DNA of 64,000 bases from Aquila chrysaetos chrysaetos (lineage: Eukaryota; Chordata; Aves; Accipitriformes; Accipitridae). The notes under the pieces were generated by a model. It was not told the DNA's origin, did no database searches, and worked only from the letters and a program-made list of their open reading frames with translations. Position 1 is the stretch's first letter. The number at the start of each line of letters is the position of its first letter. Both the position numbers and the translations under genes were made by a program. Positions 14,430 to 36,838 of this stretch are shown here, piece by piece. Location of the stretch: contig NC_044006.1 of NCBI RefSeq assembly GCF_900496995.4, positions 23,582,214-23,646,213 on the forward strand. Direction: 5' to 3'.

Positions 14430-15200
14430 GATCCCAGGCCGTGGCAGTCAGCAGCCAGAGCAGCGTGCAAGCCCTGGTGTGCCTCGTCCCCATCCCCATC
14501 CTCAGCCCGGGGCCACCAGCCTGCAGGCCCCGACACCCTCAGCGGGGCACCCCGGCCCCCAGCTCCCGCTCGCCCACGGTGGCACAGCGCACGGCAGGAG
14601 CCGAAGGGGGATCGGTGGGCAGTGGGGGTAAGGCGGGTGCCCCACGGCGCAGCCCCCAACAGGAAAAAAACCCCAAACCCCCAGCCCTGCGCCTTCCAAC
14701 TCTGCTGCAGACAGCCCCTAAGGCAAACGGCGCTGCCGCCCAGCCAGGCCCCCCGCCGCGATGGAAGGGCGGGCGGGGAAGGGCGGCGGGGCGCAGGCTC
14801 CGGCGGGGGTCCTGCGGGCCGGCTGCGCCGCCGAGCCGCGCTCTGGGAGCGCCAGATGTCGGGGAGGGGGGTGGGGTGTCTGCGCGTTAAAGGGAGAACC
14901 GGAGATACAACCCCCGGGAAAACCGGGCACGGCCTCGCCGGCCCGCCCGGCCGCGGAGGCAGCCTCCCCGCCCCGCTGCCTGAGGCGCGGCCGCCATCTG
15001 CCGTCCCGCTGCCGCGCTGCAGCCGCGACCCGCGACGCCCCGGCGGGGAAGGGCGGCAGAGGCAGCGGCCTGGCCCGGGTCGTTCGCTGAAGGAAATGCG
15101 TTGAGGGAAGAAGCCTTTCGGTGAGGGGAAGGCGGGCTCGCTGAAGCAGCTGGACGGCTTCGGCCCTGGCATCGGCCCTCGCTCAGCCCGGGGCCCGCTC
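14430..15200. promoter_or_regulatory. Orphan CpG island, candidate promoter
   Basis: GC content and CpG density rise abruptly, most strongly at about 14740-15080, with many GGCGGG/CCCGCC Sp1-type motifs and a YY1-like GCCGCCATCT near 14990. The surrounding DNA is AT-rich, so the edges are sharp. In birds such islands nearly always mark promoters. No coding exon that I recognise is attached. The open frames across it (up to 289 codons on the minus strand) are Pro/Arg/Gly/Ala-rich, as expected when GC-rich DNA lacks stop codons. It could be the first exon of a leftward neighbour gene, a long non-coding RNA, or a distal CpG element. Confidence 0.6.
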
Positions 15201-18200
15201 GACTGACAGGACCAAGGGGACGAGGCCCGCAGGGGCCCCCCCAAATCGCTTCGGTGCTGCGGAAGGTGCCTCTGGGGTCTGGGGAGCACCGTGGCTCACA
15301 CGTTGGGTGCTGCTGCCTGAGGCTGGTGGGACACCAGCGGCGTCCTCCCTCTCACTCCGGCATTTCCTTTGCAAATCCTGTGAAAGGACCAGCGGGTTGA
15401 AAGGAAGCAAGAATTAGCTCCGACATTCTGGTAGCCCCGGACTGATTTCAGGCGTAAATTAACGCAGAATCTGGCTACAAATGAGTGCAAATGTCCTGGG
15501 TGTCTTTGAGCAAGAAAAGCCTGCGCAAATGGCACCAGGGATCGGTCAGGAGTAGCTGGAACTGGCCAGTGGAATAGGCCAGCAGCAGGGCAAACCCCAG
15601 CACTTTTTGCTATTCCTTCACGTTTTATGTGCTAATCATACTCATTTCACAGACAGATCCCAGGGTGATGTAAATCAGACCCCCTCACATCCTCTGTCTT
15701 AAATGCTGGAGCTGCAGACTGCTGTCTGCCATTCCCAAGCAGATGTCAAGCCACTTCAAGAAGGGATTTACTTCTTCTCCACTGTTTTGGGGGTAATAAA
15801 TTGATGACGGACAAATGATTGTCACCACTGCAGTCAAAGAGTAGGCATAGGTTGTTACGTGTGAGTAACTGCTGAGCTGGAGCATGGGAAGAGCCAAGAC
15901 CAGCAGAGAAGTTTCTCTCTCTCGTGATCCTTCTTTGGTAACAAGATGGAAATGCTATCGCCTCTCAGTGCTTTGTTCACACATACAGCAGCCAGGATAC
16001 AGTTCTGTGGGCTTTAGAAAAAGGAAATAAGGCTAGAGAGGATGCTTACTTGGTTAGAAAATATTTATTCCTCTGTACCTGTATTGATTACCTTTAGGTA
16101 TGAATACCAATGACATTCTTATCCTCCAAATGTTCATTCTAGTCAATAACAAAATTAATTTGTATAACAACAAATCTGCAGCTATCCAGGAGGGAAATGA
16201 GCTCAGTATATAATAGAGGGGAGAGTTTTGGCGAAAGGGAGAGTGTAGAAAGAAGCCTGCTTATAAGAATTATTGATAAAAGAATTATATGTTTATAGAA
16301 TCCAATTCTGTATCTTGAAGCACTTTATATGCTCAGTCCTCAGCGACAACTGCAACCATTTCAATAATTGCTGTTTGCTGAAGAAAATTGATTTTAAAAT
16401 CTCCCTGATTCATTTACAAATTACTATAATTTTTTGTACTAAAGTAGCACCCCGAGTCTGTAGCACAGATTAGGGCTCCTCTGGGGTAGGTGTTGTGTAA
16501 ACTCGTAATACAGGAGTGTTGTCCCTTCGAACCATCACCCAGGAACCAGCTTTCTAAACCGCACAGCTCAATGAGATCCATGGGGATGTATTTGTGCGTG
16601 TGGTACTGAATGACTGCACTAAAGCCAACACCTGAGATAAAAGCATTTATGAGAGCCTAAACAGGCTCTGAAGCACTGAAAGGTGCCTTAGAAAAGCTAG
16701 CATCCACACATAAAAGTCTCTCAACTCACTCAAAACCCAAACCCAGCTGGTGTTGCAGCCACCATGGACTCTCTGAACTCCTTAGAGGTGCAGAGGACCA
16801 GGAGGAATGGTGGAGTGCCATTCACAGGCACTTTCGGCCTCTGCCTGTGCCAACCCAAAGCTGAGCGCAAAGCAGGCAACACAGAAGGTTTGCAGAGGTG
16901 AGACAGGATGCAAACACCTTACCTCACTGATTTGAGAAACAGTCTCGCATGGCAAATGCTCACACTGGTTCTGCTCAGGAGAAGCTGTGAACAGGCCCCT
17001 TCCCTCCTCCTGGGGAGGATCTGCTGGGTGATGTGTTTGCCTCAGTGCTGGGGCTGTAGGAGGTAAGAAGAACTAAAGTGCAAATGGCCCAAGAGGTACA
17101 AGGAAAAATGCACTGGGGCACTCGCAATCCAAAAAAATTGCCACCACATGTAAATAGGCAAGTTAGGCACAAAAATGGTAGGAAAAAAGTGTTTTTCTCC
17201 TCATGCTATGATGAACTGCAAATATGGGAAAACAAGACCTTAAGAAGCAGTATTACCCAGGAAACATGTGACAGGAGCAGGAAATGATCCCCATTGCAGT
17301 GTCCGAATAACAAGGTTTACCTTCGTCTCAATCTCAGCATTAACCAGTGGGCAAAATGAATGAAACTGCATTTCAAGGTCAAGTGATTCGATGCCACAGA
17401 CTGCACCCACAAGGGAGAGAAGATGAGTGTTTTGAGCAATGCAAAGCACAAAGTAGAAACAAATTACATGGGGGAGATCTGCCCTCGGACAAAAGCCTGT
17501 GCTGAGCTAATGCATCTTAAGTTGAAACCTAGGGGGCACATGAGTTCTGGAGCACTGACCTGGAGGTGCACTTTATCCCCCATATACACAACCACAGCAG
17601 AAGCTGGGGGATACACACAGAGAATGCACAGCAAAGACAAGGAAGGTAGCCGTGATCTGGATGCACCAGAGTGCGTTGTTTGTCCATCTATCTCCAAAAC
17701 ATGTGAATGACAAGTCTTGAGCGAAACCGATGAGCAAACATGGCAAAAGCTACTCTTGACTGATCCAAAGCCCACAGCAGTCAAGGGAAGTCCTCTACAG
17801 CAAACCACATGCAGTACCTACAGCATTAGTGAATATAGTCGGTCTGTAACAAGGAAATATCAAAGATACATAGAGCAAAGGGTGCCTTACAGCATCCTGA
17901 TGAGCATTTCACCATTATGAAAAACAACTGATAACACCCTTCTCTCTGCTGGATGCAGTAAAACAATTTAATGGCCAAATATCCAGTCATAATGTTATCA
18001 GATTTCATGGTATATGTTGAATTTTTTCAGGTCTCAGCTTCTGGAAGCATTATGCGATTATGTGAAAAGCCCAGTTTTATTCTGGTTTTGGTTTTATTTT
18101 TACTTTAGTTTCTATTCTCCATGTAGTTGTAGAGAAAAGCTCAAAACCACCACTTCATGGTTTGACACAGAATTTTTTAGAACCCGAGGATTTGGCAATA

Positions 18201-19267
18201 CTGTGATCATCAGTGGCCAGGTATGGCCTCTGGGGAGAAAAACATATTGGGGTCACATCACTGAACACTGAGGTACCACCAGTCACCAAAGTGACAGTGC
18301 CAAATTCTTGGCTGCTCGAAACTGGCATAGTTCCATTGAGTTACATAAATCGGCAGCTGGGCCATGAACTAAAATCTGAAATCAGGGAAAATACAAAATT
18401 CTGGGAATGCAGACATTTCCGCTTGCTTCACACCCCCCATCTTTTGTTAAACTTTTTTCTTTTTTTTTGGCATTTGTACAGAAAACATGCCAGTGTGTCT
18501 TTTACAGCACTCTGAAGAAGAAAATTCAAGCTGCTCTGCCTGATATTAAAAGATGTGGCATTTGGTAATATTTGGATGAAATCCAATTGCTAAACTGCTG
18601 AACCACTGTTTCTAACGCAAGCACATCTTGAAGGGAAAGCAGCAAAAGAGATGAAAATGAAATTTATCAACAGGAATAAAAGAACATGTGAGCAGAAAGC
18701 AGGAGGAGGACTATCCAGTGTCTGAGAATGGAGAGAAGGGTACCAGGCAAGCGCATTAACAGCAGTATTAGTGATTTAAACACAGCCACATAATGAAGCT
18801 GAGCACTAGCGTCATGACAATTTGGAGTGGGAGAATGAGCTTTGGAGTAAGTGAGTGGAAGCACAGCATGTGGCCAAATGTGTGATGGCATGTGAAATGA
18901 GAGCGACCCCACCTGGAATATGTTAGATGCTAAAGACCACTGCGGGCTACTTACTCAAATGACAAAATGGAAGTTGCAATATGTAAGATTAATACACATT
19001 AGAAGAAACAGATTCTCATGCTATTAAAAAGATCACGGTCTGGTCATAAAAGACTCACAGTTGTGTAACCTCCAACTATTTAGCCTTTGAACAAGTCCAA
19101 CTGTGCTACATGCATTCAAGTGTTAGTTATTAAGGGTGGGATACCAACCTTAAGCTTTGAATTTTCCCAGATATTGTCAGTTTAAACCTGACTCTTGGCA
19201 TCACTATAGCATGTTTTTGCTTTTAAAAGGAATGGTAAGGCCCTAGGAATATCACATCAGCCTTCCT
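15201..19267. other. Non-coding DNA, no gene found
   Basis: Only short, unrecognised open frames are present. I see no splice-linked exon chain, no RNA gene and no clear repeat. A stretch near 16440-16500 ('gattagggctcctctggggt' region) faintly resembles an old amniote repeat. Confidence 0.55.
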
Positions 19268-20090
19268 AATGAGAGAACCATAGAAAACAGGGCTGGAAGG
19301 GACCTTGTGAGGTCTAGTCCAGCCCTCTGCCCTAAGGCAGGATCAATTATACCCAAATCACTCCTGACAGATGTTTGTCTAACCTGTTCTTAAAAATGTC
19401 TGGCAATGAAGATCCCACAACCTCCCCAGGCAACCTGTTTCAGTACTTCAGTACTGTTAACAGCTAGAAAGCCTGTCCTAATGTCTTCCTTAAATCTCCT
19501 TTGCTGCAATTTAAATCCATTAGTTCTTTCTGTATTCCCAGTAGACACAGAGAACAATTTATTACTTTCCTCTTTGCAGCAAGCTTTACACATCTGAAGA
19601 CTGGTATCACATTGTTATTCCCTCCTCTGCATCTCCTTTCTCTAGATGTATAAACCCACTTCTTTCAATCTGTCCTCACAGGTCATGTTTTCTAGACTTC
19701 TGATCAATACCACTACTTTCTACTGGACTTTCCAATGGGCCTACATTTTTCTTTTTTGAAGTATAGTGCACAAAAGTAGACACATTACTCCCGCTAAGGG
19801 CTGAAGCAGAGAATAAGTAGGGTAAGAGTACTTCACACTTCTTCTCCATGACACAGTATTTACAGAGCCAAAACTGCATTAGCTTTCCTCACACCATGGC
19901 CTGTGTTTAGTTTTTTATTCACAGCAGTCACAGATCCCTTCCTGCAGAATGACCACCGAGTCAGTCGCTCCCATCACTTATGTATGTTGTTGGCTATAGG
20001 AGTTCAGTGGCAAGACCCTGGAGTGTCCAACGCTTTACTTCTTTGAATTTAAACCTATTCACCTCAGACTACCTTGTTCAGGTTTAGTAA
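19268..20090 (-). mobile_element. Old CR1 LINE 3' fragment (minus orientation)
   Basis: The left edge reads 'aaccatagaaaacagggctg' then 'gaagggaccttgtgaggtc', the reverse complement of a CR1 3' end. It is followed by the typical antisense CR1 3'-UTR wording (ccagccctctgcc, ctcctgacagatgtttgtct, cttaaatctcctttgc, cagatcccttcctgcag). The element is 5' truncated, with no reverse transcriptase remaining, and is heavily diverged, pointing to an ancient subfamily shared by archosaurs and turtles rather than a recent bird insertion. The right edge is uncertain by about 100 bp. Confidence 0.75.
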
Positions 20091-22079
20091 GGAGCTTGTG
20101 TATCTATCAGTGTCATTTCATTGAGAGCAATGGAGTAACATCAGAAAATAATTTAGCCCAAGCTGCCCATCCAGCATAGAGGAATTCAATGGTTCTTCCC
20201 ATTAGTACCACGTTTAGCATATTCAGTCTGCAATAATCTGAAATGCAATGGAGGATTTGGAGCAGTTTAAAATAAAGAAAATTAAACACTGAGTATTACA
20301 GCTCAGAGGTATCCCAATATGATGAAGGGTCTCCAACCTATCTGTATCCTGATGGCCATAATGCCCAGTGAGTGGAAGGCTCTTTCAATCACCAATAATA
20401 CCCAAATTAGGATCAAATGGGAACTGTACCTTATCAGCTCCACCTCAGTTAGTTGTCCGGAAGGGAAGTTCAATCTCTATTCATATCCATAATGTATGGA
20501 ATTCTATTTGTCTTATTACATAATCTTGACATGTGTGATGAGGAACCAGGTATTGTTTCTCTTTCTGCTCTACAGGCAGATCCTTCTCTGTAGAAGCTGG
20601 AGTAATTTGCAGGTACAGCCTCGAGCAGAGACAGAAAACAAGTTTCCTCACGATAATGGGGGCTAAACAACCACCCAAAAATACACTGTGGTAAGAAAAG
20701 GGTTAACTCTTCAAGTGCCAAAGTGGTTTTTCACCTGAAATAAAATTACAAGTTACCCACCCACTGTTTATAAGCATATTAAACATTTAAATGAAATTTA
20801 AAAATTGCTCTGAATTTGACCCTCCTCTAATTTTTATTTTTACCAAGTATTTGAAATAATTTGGTATGATTAAGAATTAATAGTGGAATACTAAGTAGCT
20901 CAAAGAAACAAGTCTTCTAACTCCCATCAAACTTGAATGCGTAATTCCCACAGGTGCCTTTGAAAATCCCTATTTTGAATGTTGTTGTCCACTGGATAAA
21001 CTGCTCGAACATCACTGGCTTTCTACACAAACACGGTCTGCCTGCAATAATTTATGAAAATCATAAAATTGATTTAAGCTCTTCTCAGTGCTCCATAAAT
21101 TTTATGCAGCCCTTAAATTATAAAACTGCTGCTGCTGCTGTGGCACTGATCAGCACAATGCTTACTCTCTTCTCTCGAGATAGCTGGCATGTCAGAGGAG
21201 AAAAGAAGAGACTCAGGCAGCTGAATTGTTTGTTTCAATTTAACAGGGCAGAATAAAACAGCCTAGATGCCAGGGTTGTACTCCCACAGAGACTGTGTGC
21301 ATCAAGTTTTTATTGCCAAAATAGTTGTTCTAACCTTCCCCTGTCTTTCCTTGGTTTTAAACCAGAAAATAACTTCCATTGATTTCACAAGGACACTTTT
21401 TTTTGCACACATCATCAGATTTGTGATACTTGATATGTTCCCCTTCTAATTTATCATCAGTGTGTTCCTGTTCTCAGATACATGACAACAAAATTCCGCA
21501 TCTGTCCAATTACACATTGGTGTAAAAAAGCTCTGCAAACCTCACTACATCCTTATCAGATAGTCTCCCTCTCAGCCCAAAGCTGCACCAGAACAAATGT
21601 AGGTTTTCTGCTTTTACTAGAATTAGAGTTTTTAGGAGTGGGTGGGGTTTTTTATCTCTACCTTCTTTGGCAAAGATTAAAACCATAATTTTTGGCACTG
21701 AATCTAACACAAGGTGAAATTAAAGTCCTAGTATGGAGCAACTATGTTTCAATGGGCTCCTTTACTCTTAAATTTGGCCTAGTCACATATTAAAACCACA
21801 GGCTGCTTTGGCTTTATTGAGATTTTGGCTTGTGCTAGCTAACTCAGATTAAAAGCATGCTTGTTTTTCTGGTGAAGTCTTCATCTGGAGTAGCCCAGTT
21901 TTCAAAGGCAAAGGGCTCAGGGTGTTATTAGAATCACTCTTTTCAGTGTTTCATCCTGGGGATCCAAAGTCAGCAGCTGCTATAGTCTTTTTCTTAGCAC
22001 TGACACTTTCCAGCTCTTTCCACTCTCCTTATAACACTTCCTAGTCTGTCATTCAGACAGTCGTCATCTTTAAGGGATG
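20091..22079. other. Non-coding DNA, no gene found
   Basis: AT-rich sequence with short unrecognised open frames only. There is a small (GCT)n run near 21128-21141 ('gctgctgctgctg'). No exon or RNA gene can be supported. Confidence 0.5.
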
Positions 22080-22600
22080 CGTTTTCAACCTTTCTATACT
22101 CACGCTTTTCTCCCACGTAACCCTGTGAGTTTCATTCTTCCTCGTATGCTGTTTTTGCTCAAAGGTATACAAACCATCTGTGCCTCTAATACAATGTTCT
22201 TAAATAGCCTCCAGGCAGCTCTCTATGGTTTTTAAGTACTTCTCTTTGCCCTTCAGCCTGCTGTTAACCATTTTCCTCATAGTTTTATAATCTGCCCTTT
22301 TAAAGTTCGTTGTTACTGTGTTGTCCCTAAGGGAACAACTCTTTCATGATATCAAAACTAAAAGCGTGCCGTGATCACCGTTACCCCATGGAGGCTTAAC
22401 AACACCTTCCTCTAATAACTTCTGCCTATTACAAGGTAGCTCCCTCTTGCCCATGGCCTTAACTAATCAAGCATTGCACTGAGGACTGCCATGGGAGTCA
22501 AGGAACAGGAATCCTTTGCCATATGGATTGGAATGGCACCAAAGCCACTTTACATCTCCTAATAGAGGAAAACTGCTTTTGCCAGCTGTTAGCTTTACCT
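22080..22600. repeat. Probable ancient interspersed repeat, family uncertain
   Basis: The wording (cctccaggcagctctctatg, ccattttcctcatagtttta, taatctgcccttttaaagtt, gtgatcaccgttacccc) resembles an old, widespread sauropsid repeat that I recall without being able to name its family. It is diverged and non-coding. Confidence 0.3.
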
Positions 22601-23281
22601 CCAACAAAAAAATAAGTGATAGTAGGGTAAACACTGTAAAATTCAATCCTGTGCAATTTTCCTGGCTGGTGCCATCCATTTTCCCCAGGAGGAAGTTACT
22701 TCCAAGGAGCTGGCTCTGAGATTTTATAGGTTCCCAAAATCTTGAGGAAGCCTGCAGGAGGCTGCAGTCACTCACATGAAACCCTGTGGTGTTCTCCCCT
22801 GGTTTTAATGGCTACCCTTGTGACTGGTGCCTCTGGAATGCTCTCAAGGAAGTGAGGCAGAAGGGGAGGTCTAGGACATGAAAAATCTCTTTGCAGATTA
22901 ACACCTTGCTGTAGGGATGGGAATAAAGGGATGATACTGAAGAGGCAGCTGATACACCAGCCTTGCTGTTTGCTGAATGCACAAAGGATTGATTTATGGC
23001 ATCTTGCCACAGGAGAAGGCTATAGGTTATTAACCAACTTCAATGGACAAACGCTTGCTGAGACTGCATATCATACCTCTTGTGCTGTACCAAAGGTAAT
23101 GACTCATCTTCAGGCATGCCTGATGTCCTTGAGAATGCAATTGGCTCTACATAGCAAAGTGAAGCATTACTTAGTTAATACACTACAGCACAAGGGAAAC
23201 AATCAGCTGAAATTATGACATTGCTACTTCCTGCTTTGTTGTAAATCTGCAGCTTCCTAACAGGATTATATACTGAAGCAC

Positions 23282-23284
<3 letters not shown>

Positions 23285-23312
<28 letters not shown>
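23285..23312 (+). repeat. Poly(A) run of 28
   Basis: An uninterrupted run of 28 A. The upstream sequence contains no recognisable retrogene body, so it could be a microsatellite or the tail of a very decayed insertion. Confidence 0.9.
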
Positions 23313-25711
23313 CAGACAGACATTAAGTCCTGTGATGAAACTCAAAAAATGTGTAATTAAACCAGCTAAATACAGGCTTCTTGTGCTCAGTCAGTGTCTG
23401 CAAAACACAGCCTTTGATCCTCCAAATGATATTTCCTGGAAAAGTGCCGGACACAAAAAATATCAGAATAGAATTCTGACTCATCCCTTCCTGTTTAGGC
23501 CAATGAAACGAACATTTGCAGTACAACAAATTTGGTTTTATTTGAGAAAAAAATTAACCTTATCAGACAGGCTAGAAATACAACCCAGGGTAGGAACTCC
23601 TGGGCTACCTGCCCACATGTGCATTTTCTTGCTCATTCTGTCCCATGTCTTTGCTATTTCTATCTCATAATGCAGCATTCTTGATGATTCACTTTGATTC
23701 CTAGCATTTGGAGAAAGATCCTGTTTCTTCAAAAGAAAGAAAGGTGACAGAGCATCCCATCTTTCCTGATGACATCCAAGCACCTTTGCAACATAAAAAG
23801 CCTCCACTACAAGCATCCACTGCTGCAATGCTACTACAGTTCACCAGGTTTATTCCGGCTTACTGCTCAGCTAAGAAGAGTGAGAACTAACACCACCATC
23901 AATAAACGTTTTGGAGTCTTACTGAACTGGGAAATTTCAAAGGTTTTATTAATAAAAACTGTACAAGATTCCCACATTAGGTAACAGGCCACATCTGACG
24001 ACCAAGGTTCCCATATTAGGTAACAAGCCTCAGCTACTTTCACCTTGCTCCTCCACAGCACTTCTCTCACACTTAGCTGAGCAAGCTCCACAAGATAAAA
24101 AAATACACATACATTCCCCACTACAGGAGGGGAAAAGGACTGGGGATGAGGGCAGGGAAGAGAGAGAGAAAGAAAAAGCCAGGAGAATTGTCCATTCCAG
24201 TCCTAGCCCCGTGTTCCATGTACTTACTTTGGCTTCCCCTTTATTAGAAAGTTCTTGCAATTATTATTTTTCCACGGCCCATTGCTTAAGGCAGGTGATT
24301 GCTTAAGACAGTTTCACATTTCTTTCCTAAATGAACAAGTAATTGTTCTCTTTAGTCACAGGTTTCATGGGGAGTTGATGGCGTGTGTAATTTTCCTGGT
24401 GTGTCACATCAAGAACACTGAATTTTCACATGACTACTTGACTATAATGCTTCTGTGCATCACACACACCTCTTAATAAATATATCCAATCAGTTATTGT
24501 TAGGTCAACTGGGAGTGAAATACAATGAATACAAAGGTCTCCTCCTGGTCAGAGCACTACAAATCACAGTCGGAATAAAGGAAAGAAACTGGGTTTCTGT
24601 ATCCACCTTTCTTTCCCCTGCTGTGTTGCCTGAAGAACAACATACCTTTCATTGTATTATTTCCAAGTAAACCCAATTAATTTATTTGCATTCCAGACAT
24701 CTGTCATGAAGTTGTACAGCAAGGAGCATGATTAAGCAAAAGTACTGCACCCAGTATTTTGAGGTAACCCTCTTCTCACTGGACTTCAGTCTCCCAAGTC
24801 TTTCACTAGAAATAGTAATTTTTGTTTAAATGCAATTACTAACCAGATTCAAACTAGACCTCAATCTTATTTTGAACATGCCAAATCAGCTGCGTATTTG
24901 GGAGGCCCTCTCTAATTTTAAGGTAAATCCAAATTCCTTCTGATCCTTGGCAAGTATTTATCTCTTGATAGCCATATCTCCTAAATTGCCTCACAGCTAA
25001 AGTGAAGAGCTTTCAGGCTGCGCAAGAAAAATGTAAGCAAGTACATTTTTGTGCTGACAAACAGAACCAGAAAAGTTTAAGTAAGCAGTCAATAGTTAAT
25101 TCATTCTTTCAGATGAGTCTCAGCAAGTCAGAGTATTTACTCAGTTGTTGAAATATGCCCAGATATTCCTTCAGTATACTGTAATGCTACAGGATTTCTC
25201 ATGGGGGTATATATATAGATATTTAATGGATTCAAACAAGTTTTAAGTATACAAAATAAATGGAAAGATTAATCCCTGGGAACCTTTGATTCTGTATTTC
25301 TTCTTCCTACATTTGATTTTCTTTTCTACATATGCAGAATACAGACAAATTATGTATTTATAAATGTAACATGTCCTCATGGGAATAATCAGGTTGTCAC
25401 GGTGCACCTCTCTGGCAGTTCTAATATCAGACCAGTGCTACAACAAGACTCTAATATCCATTTATAGGTCTGGTTTTAATTTTCTGAAAGGACAACAGAT
25501 CTATTCATTTTCAAAATCAGGGTAATATGCACTCGCACAGTTAGTGTGAAATAGTATGCAGACTTGCATCTGATCTTATCCTGCAGGAAGTTGGTAAGTA
25601 TGAAGACAGGCAGCAGTCATAGGAAGCTCCATTAACAGGTGACAAAAAAATCCCATTTTATGTACTGAAATTTTCATTAAAATATCTTTGGACCACTTAA
25701 AGAAAACTTAA

Positions 25712-25717
25712 TTTATT
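25712..25717 (-). terminator. Candidate polyadenylation signal for KIAA1143
   Basis: TTTATT on the plus strand is AATAAA on the minus strand. It lies about 1.3 kb downstream of the KIAA1143 stop codon. Other signals are possible and no cleavage site can be proven from sequence alone. Confidence 0.25.
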
Positions 25718-27020
25718 GTTTAATACCAGATTAACAAACTAAAACCAGCTGTTTCAGACAGCAACTTCAAATTTGCTCCTCAATGAAGCTTTACAGCCCA
25801 AATTATGTCGGATGTCCTGTCACACAGCAGAAGAACTGGTTTCATTGCCTCATAACCTGTAATTCTGCAGCAGTCTCAGGTCTTCCTTATATATGGTTAC
25901 AGAACACACCATACTTCCAAATAATTTCAAAGTCACTAGTCCCATTTCACCACCTTGTTCTCCCCAATCCCATCAGCTCTCAGTGTTATTTTGAATTTCA
26001 GCACATTCTGTTACATAAATGGTACAGAAATGGTCACTTTCAGTGTACTGTACATGGGCAACTGAAAAATTTTAAAACTTTGTATCACAGCTATAACATT
26101 TCTTGACTTAAATTTCCTGTTTACAATTTCCTACTTGAAGAAAACCAAAATAATGCTTTTCCACAGCTTAAAGATGAAACCATTTTTTAAAAATACACTG
26201 TTTGAGATCCCAAATAATTATGAACACATAGGTAGCCAACCAGAACAAATATACTTAAAAAAAAAAAATAAAACCACCACCAAAATACTGACCTCATCAT
26301 AATGATAACCAAAGTGCACAATCTCCAAGGGTTTAGGCATCTTTCTTTTGCATTAATTGATACTATCAACTGCAATCAAAATTTTTATATCTTGCTAGCA
26401 CAATCAATTCAAATGAATTTGATGCTTCTTAGATTGGATTCACCAAAGACAGGATTAAGACTAGATGATTTTAGCAACTGCAGGCTCACTTACTGCAAGT
26501 GCTCTGCGAAGAGCTAATCTGCCAATCCACATGTACAAAAGTTGTGCAAACTTCTGTTAAGCTATGAGACAGAAAACTTCAGTCTCTGTTCCACAGCAAT
26601 GAAGTCTCTCTCTTTTGAATGTCAAGTCAACAATAACAGGTAAAACCCACACAACTGTCAAATAAGGCCAACAAATAGAGAGGAAATGTGTTTTTAGTAA
26701 CAGAGGATGTTTTCAAATGTACTGATTGAAAATTTATATAAACTGGATATGTACAGGTGTATTTTGCTACTCATTTGTGACCTCAAATAGCTTTTATATA
26801 CATGGTTAAATTCTCTTTTAAAATAAAGACAGGACATATTGTTCCTACAGTTCCATCTGAACTGCAAAGACTTAGCTCTTGCTAGTTTTATACTATGTTT
26901 CTCTAGTTGGACTATAACAAAGTAAGAGAAGACTCAGATACCATGCTTCAAGTTCTAGGAAAACCTTCAGTCGTACTCAGATCCCTAGAAGGGTAAGTAA
27001 AATATAAAAAAATACAACTC

Positions 27021-36819
<9,799 letters not shown>

Positions 36820-36838
36820 ATGGCTCCCGGCATGAGAG
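36820..36838 (+). CDS. KIF15: KIF15 coding exon 1
   Basis: Start codon plus MAPGMR, ending G|GTGAGG at phase 1. MAPG matches the human N-terminus. A second in-frame ATG at 36832 is possible but less likely. Confidence 0.85.

Larger units (their letters stand above)
22601..27020. other. Non-coding DNA between old repeats and KIAA1143
   Basis: No exon chain is visible. It contains a 28-base A run (23285-23312), an A-rich stretch near 26256-26270, and the sequence downstream of the KIAA1143 stop codon, part of which must be that gene's 3' untranslated region on the minus strand. Confidence 0.5.

Noticed and set aside
14420..15289. 289-codon open frame on the minus strand across the orphan CpG island
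   Set aside because: Composition is dominated by Pro, Arg, Gly, Ala and Ser, as in any stop-poor GC-rich DNA. Overlapping long frames exist on the other strand, and no domain is recognisable. I keep the island but not the protein.
23285..23312. Poly(A) run as the tail of a processed pseudogene
   Set aside because: No coding remnant of any known gene is found upstream and no target duplication is visible.
25783..26106. 107-codon plus-strand frame opposite the KIAA1143 3' flank
   Set aside because: Unrecognised composition, AT-rich DNA, no supporting signals.
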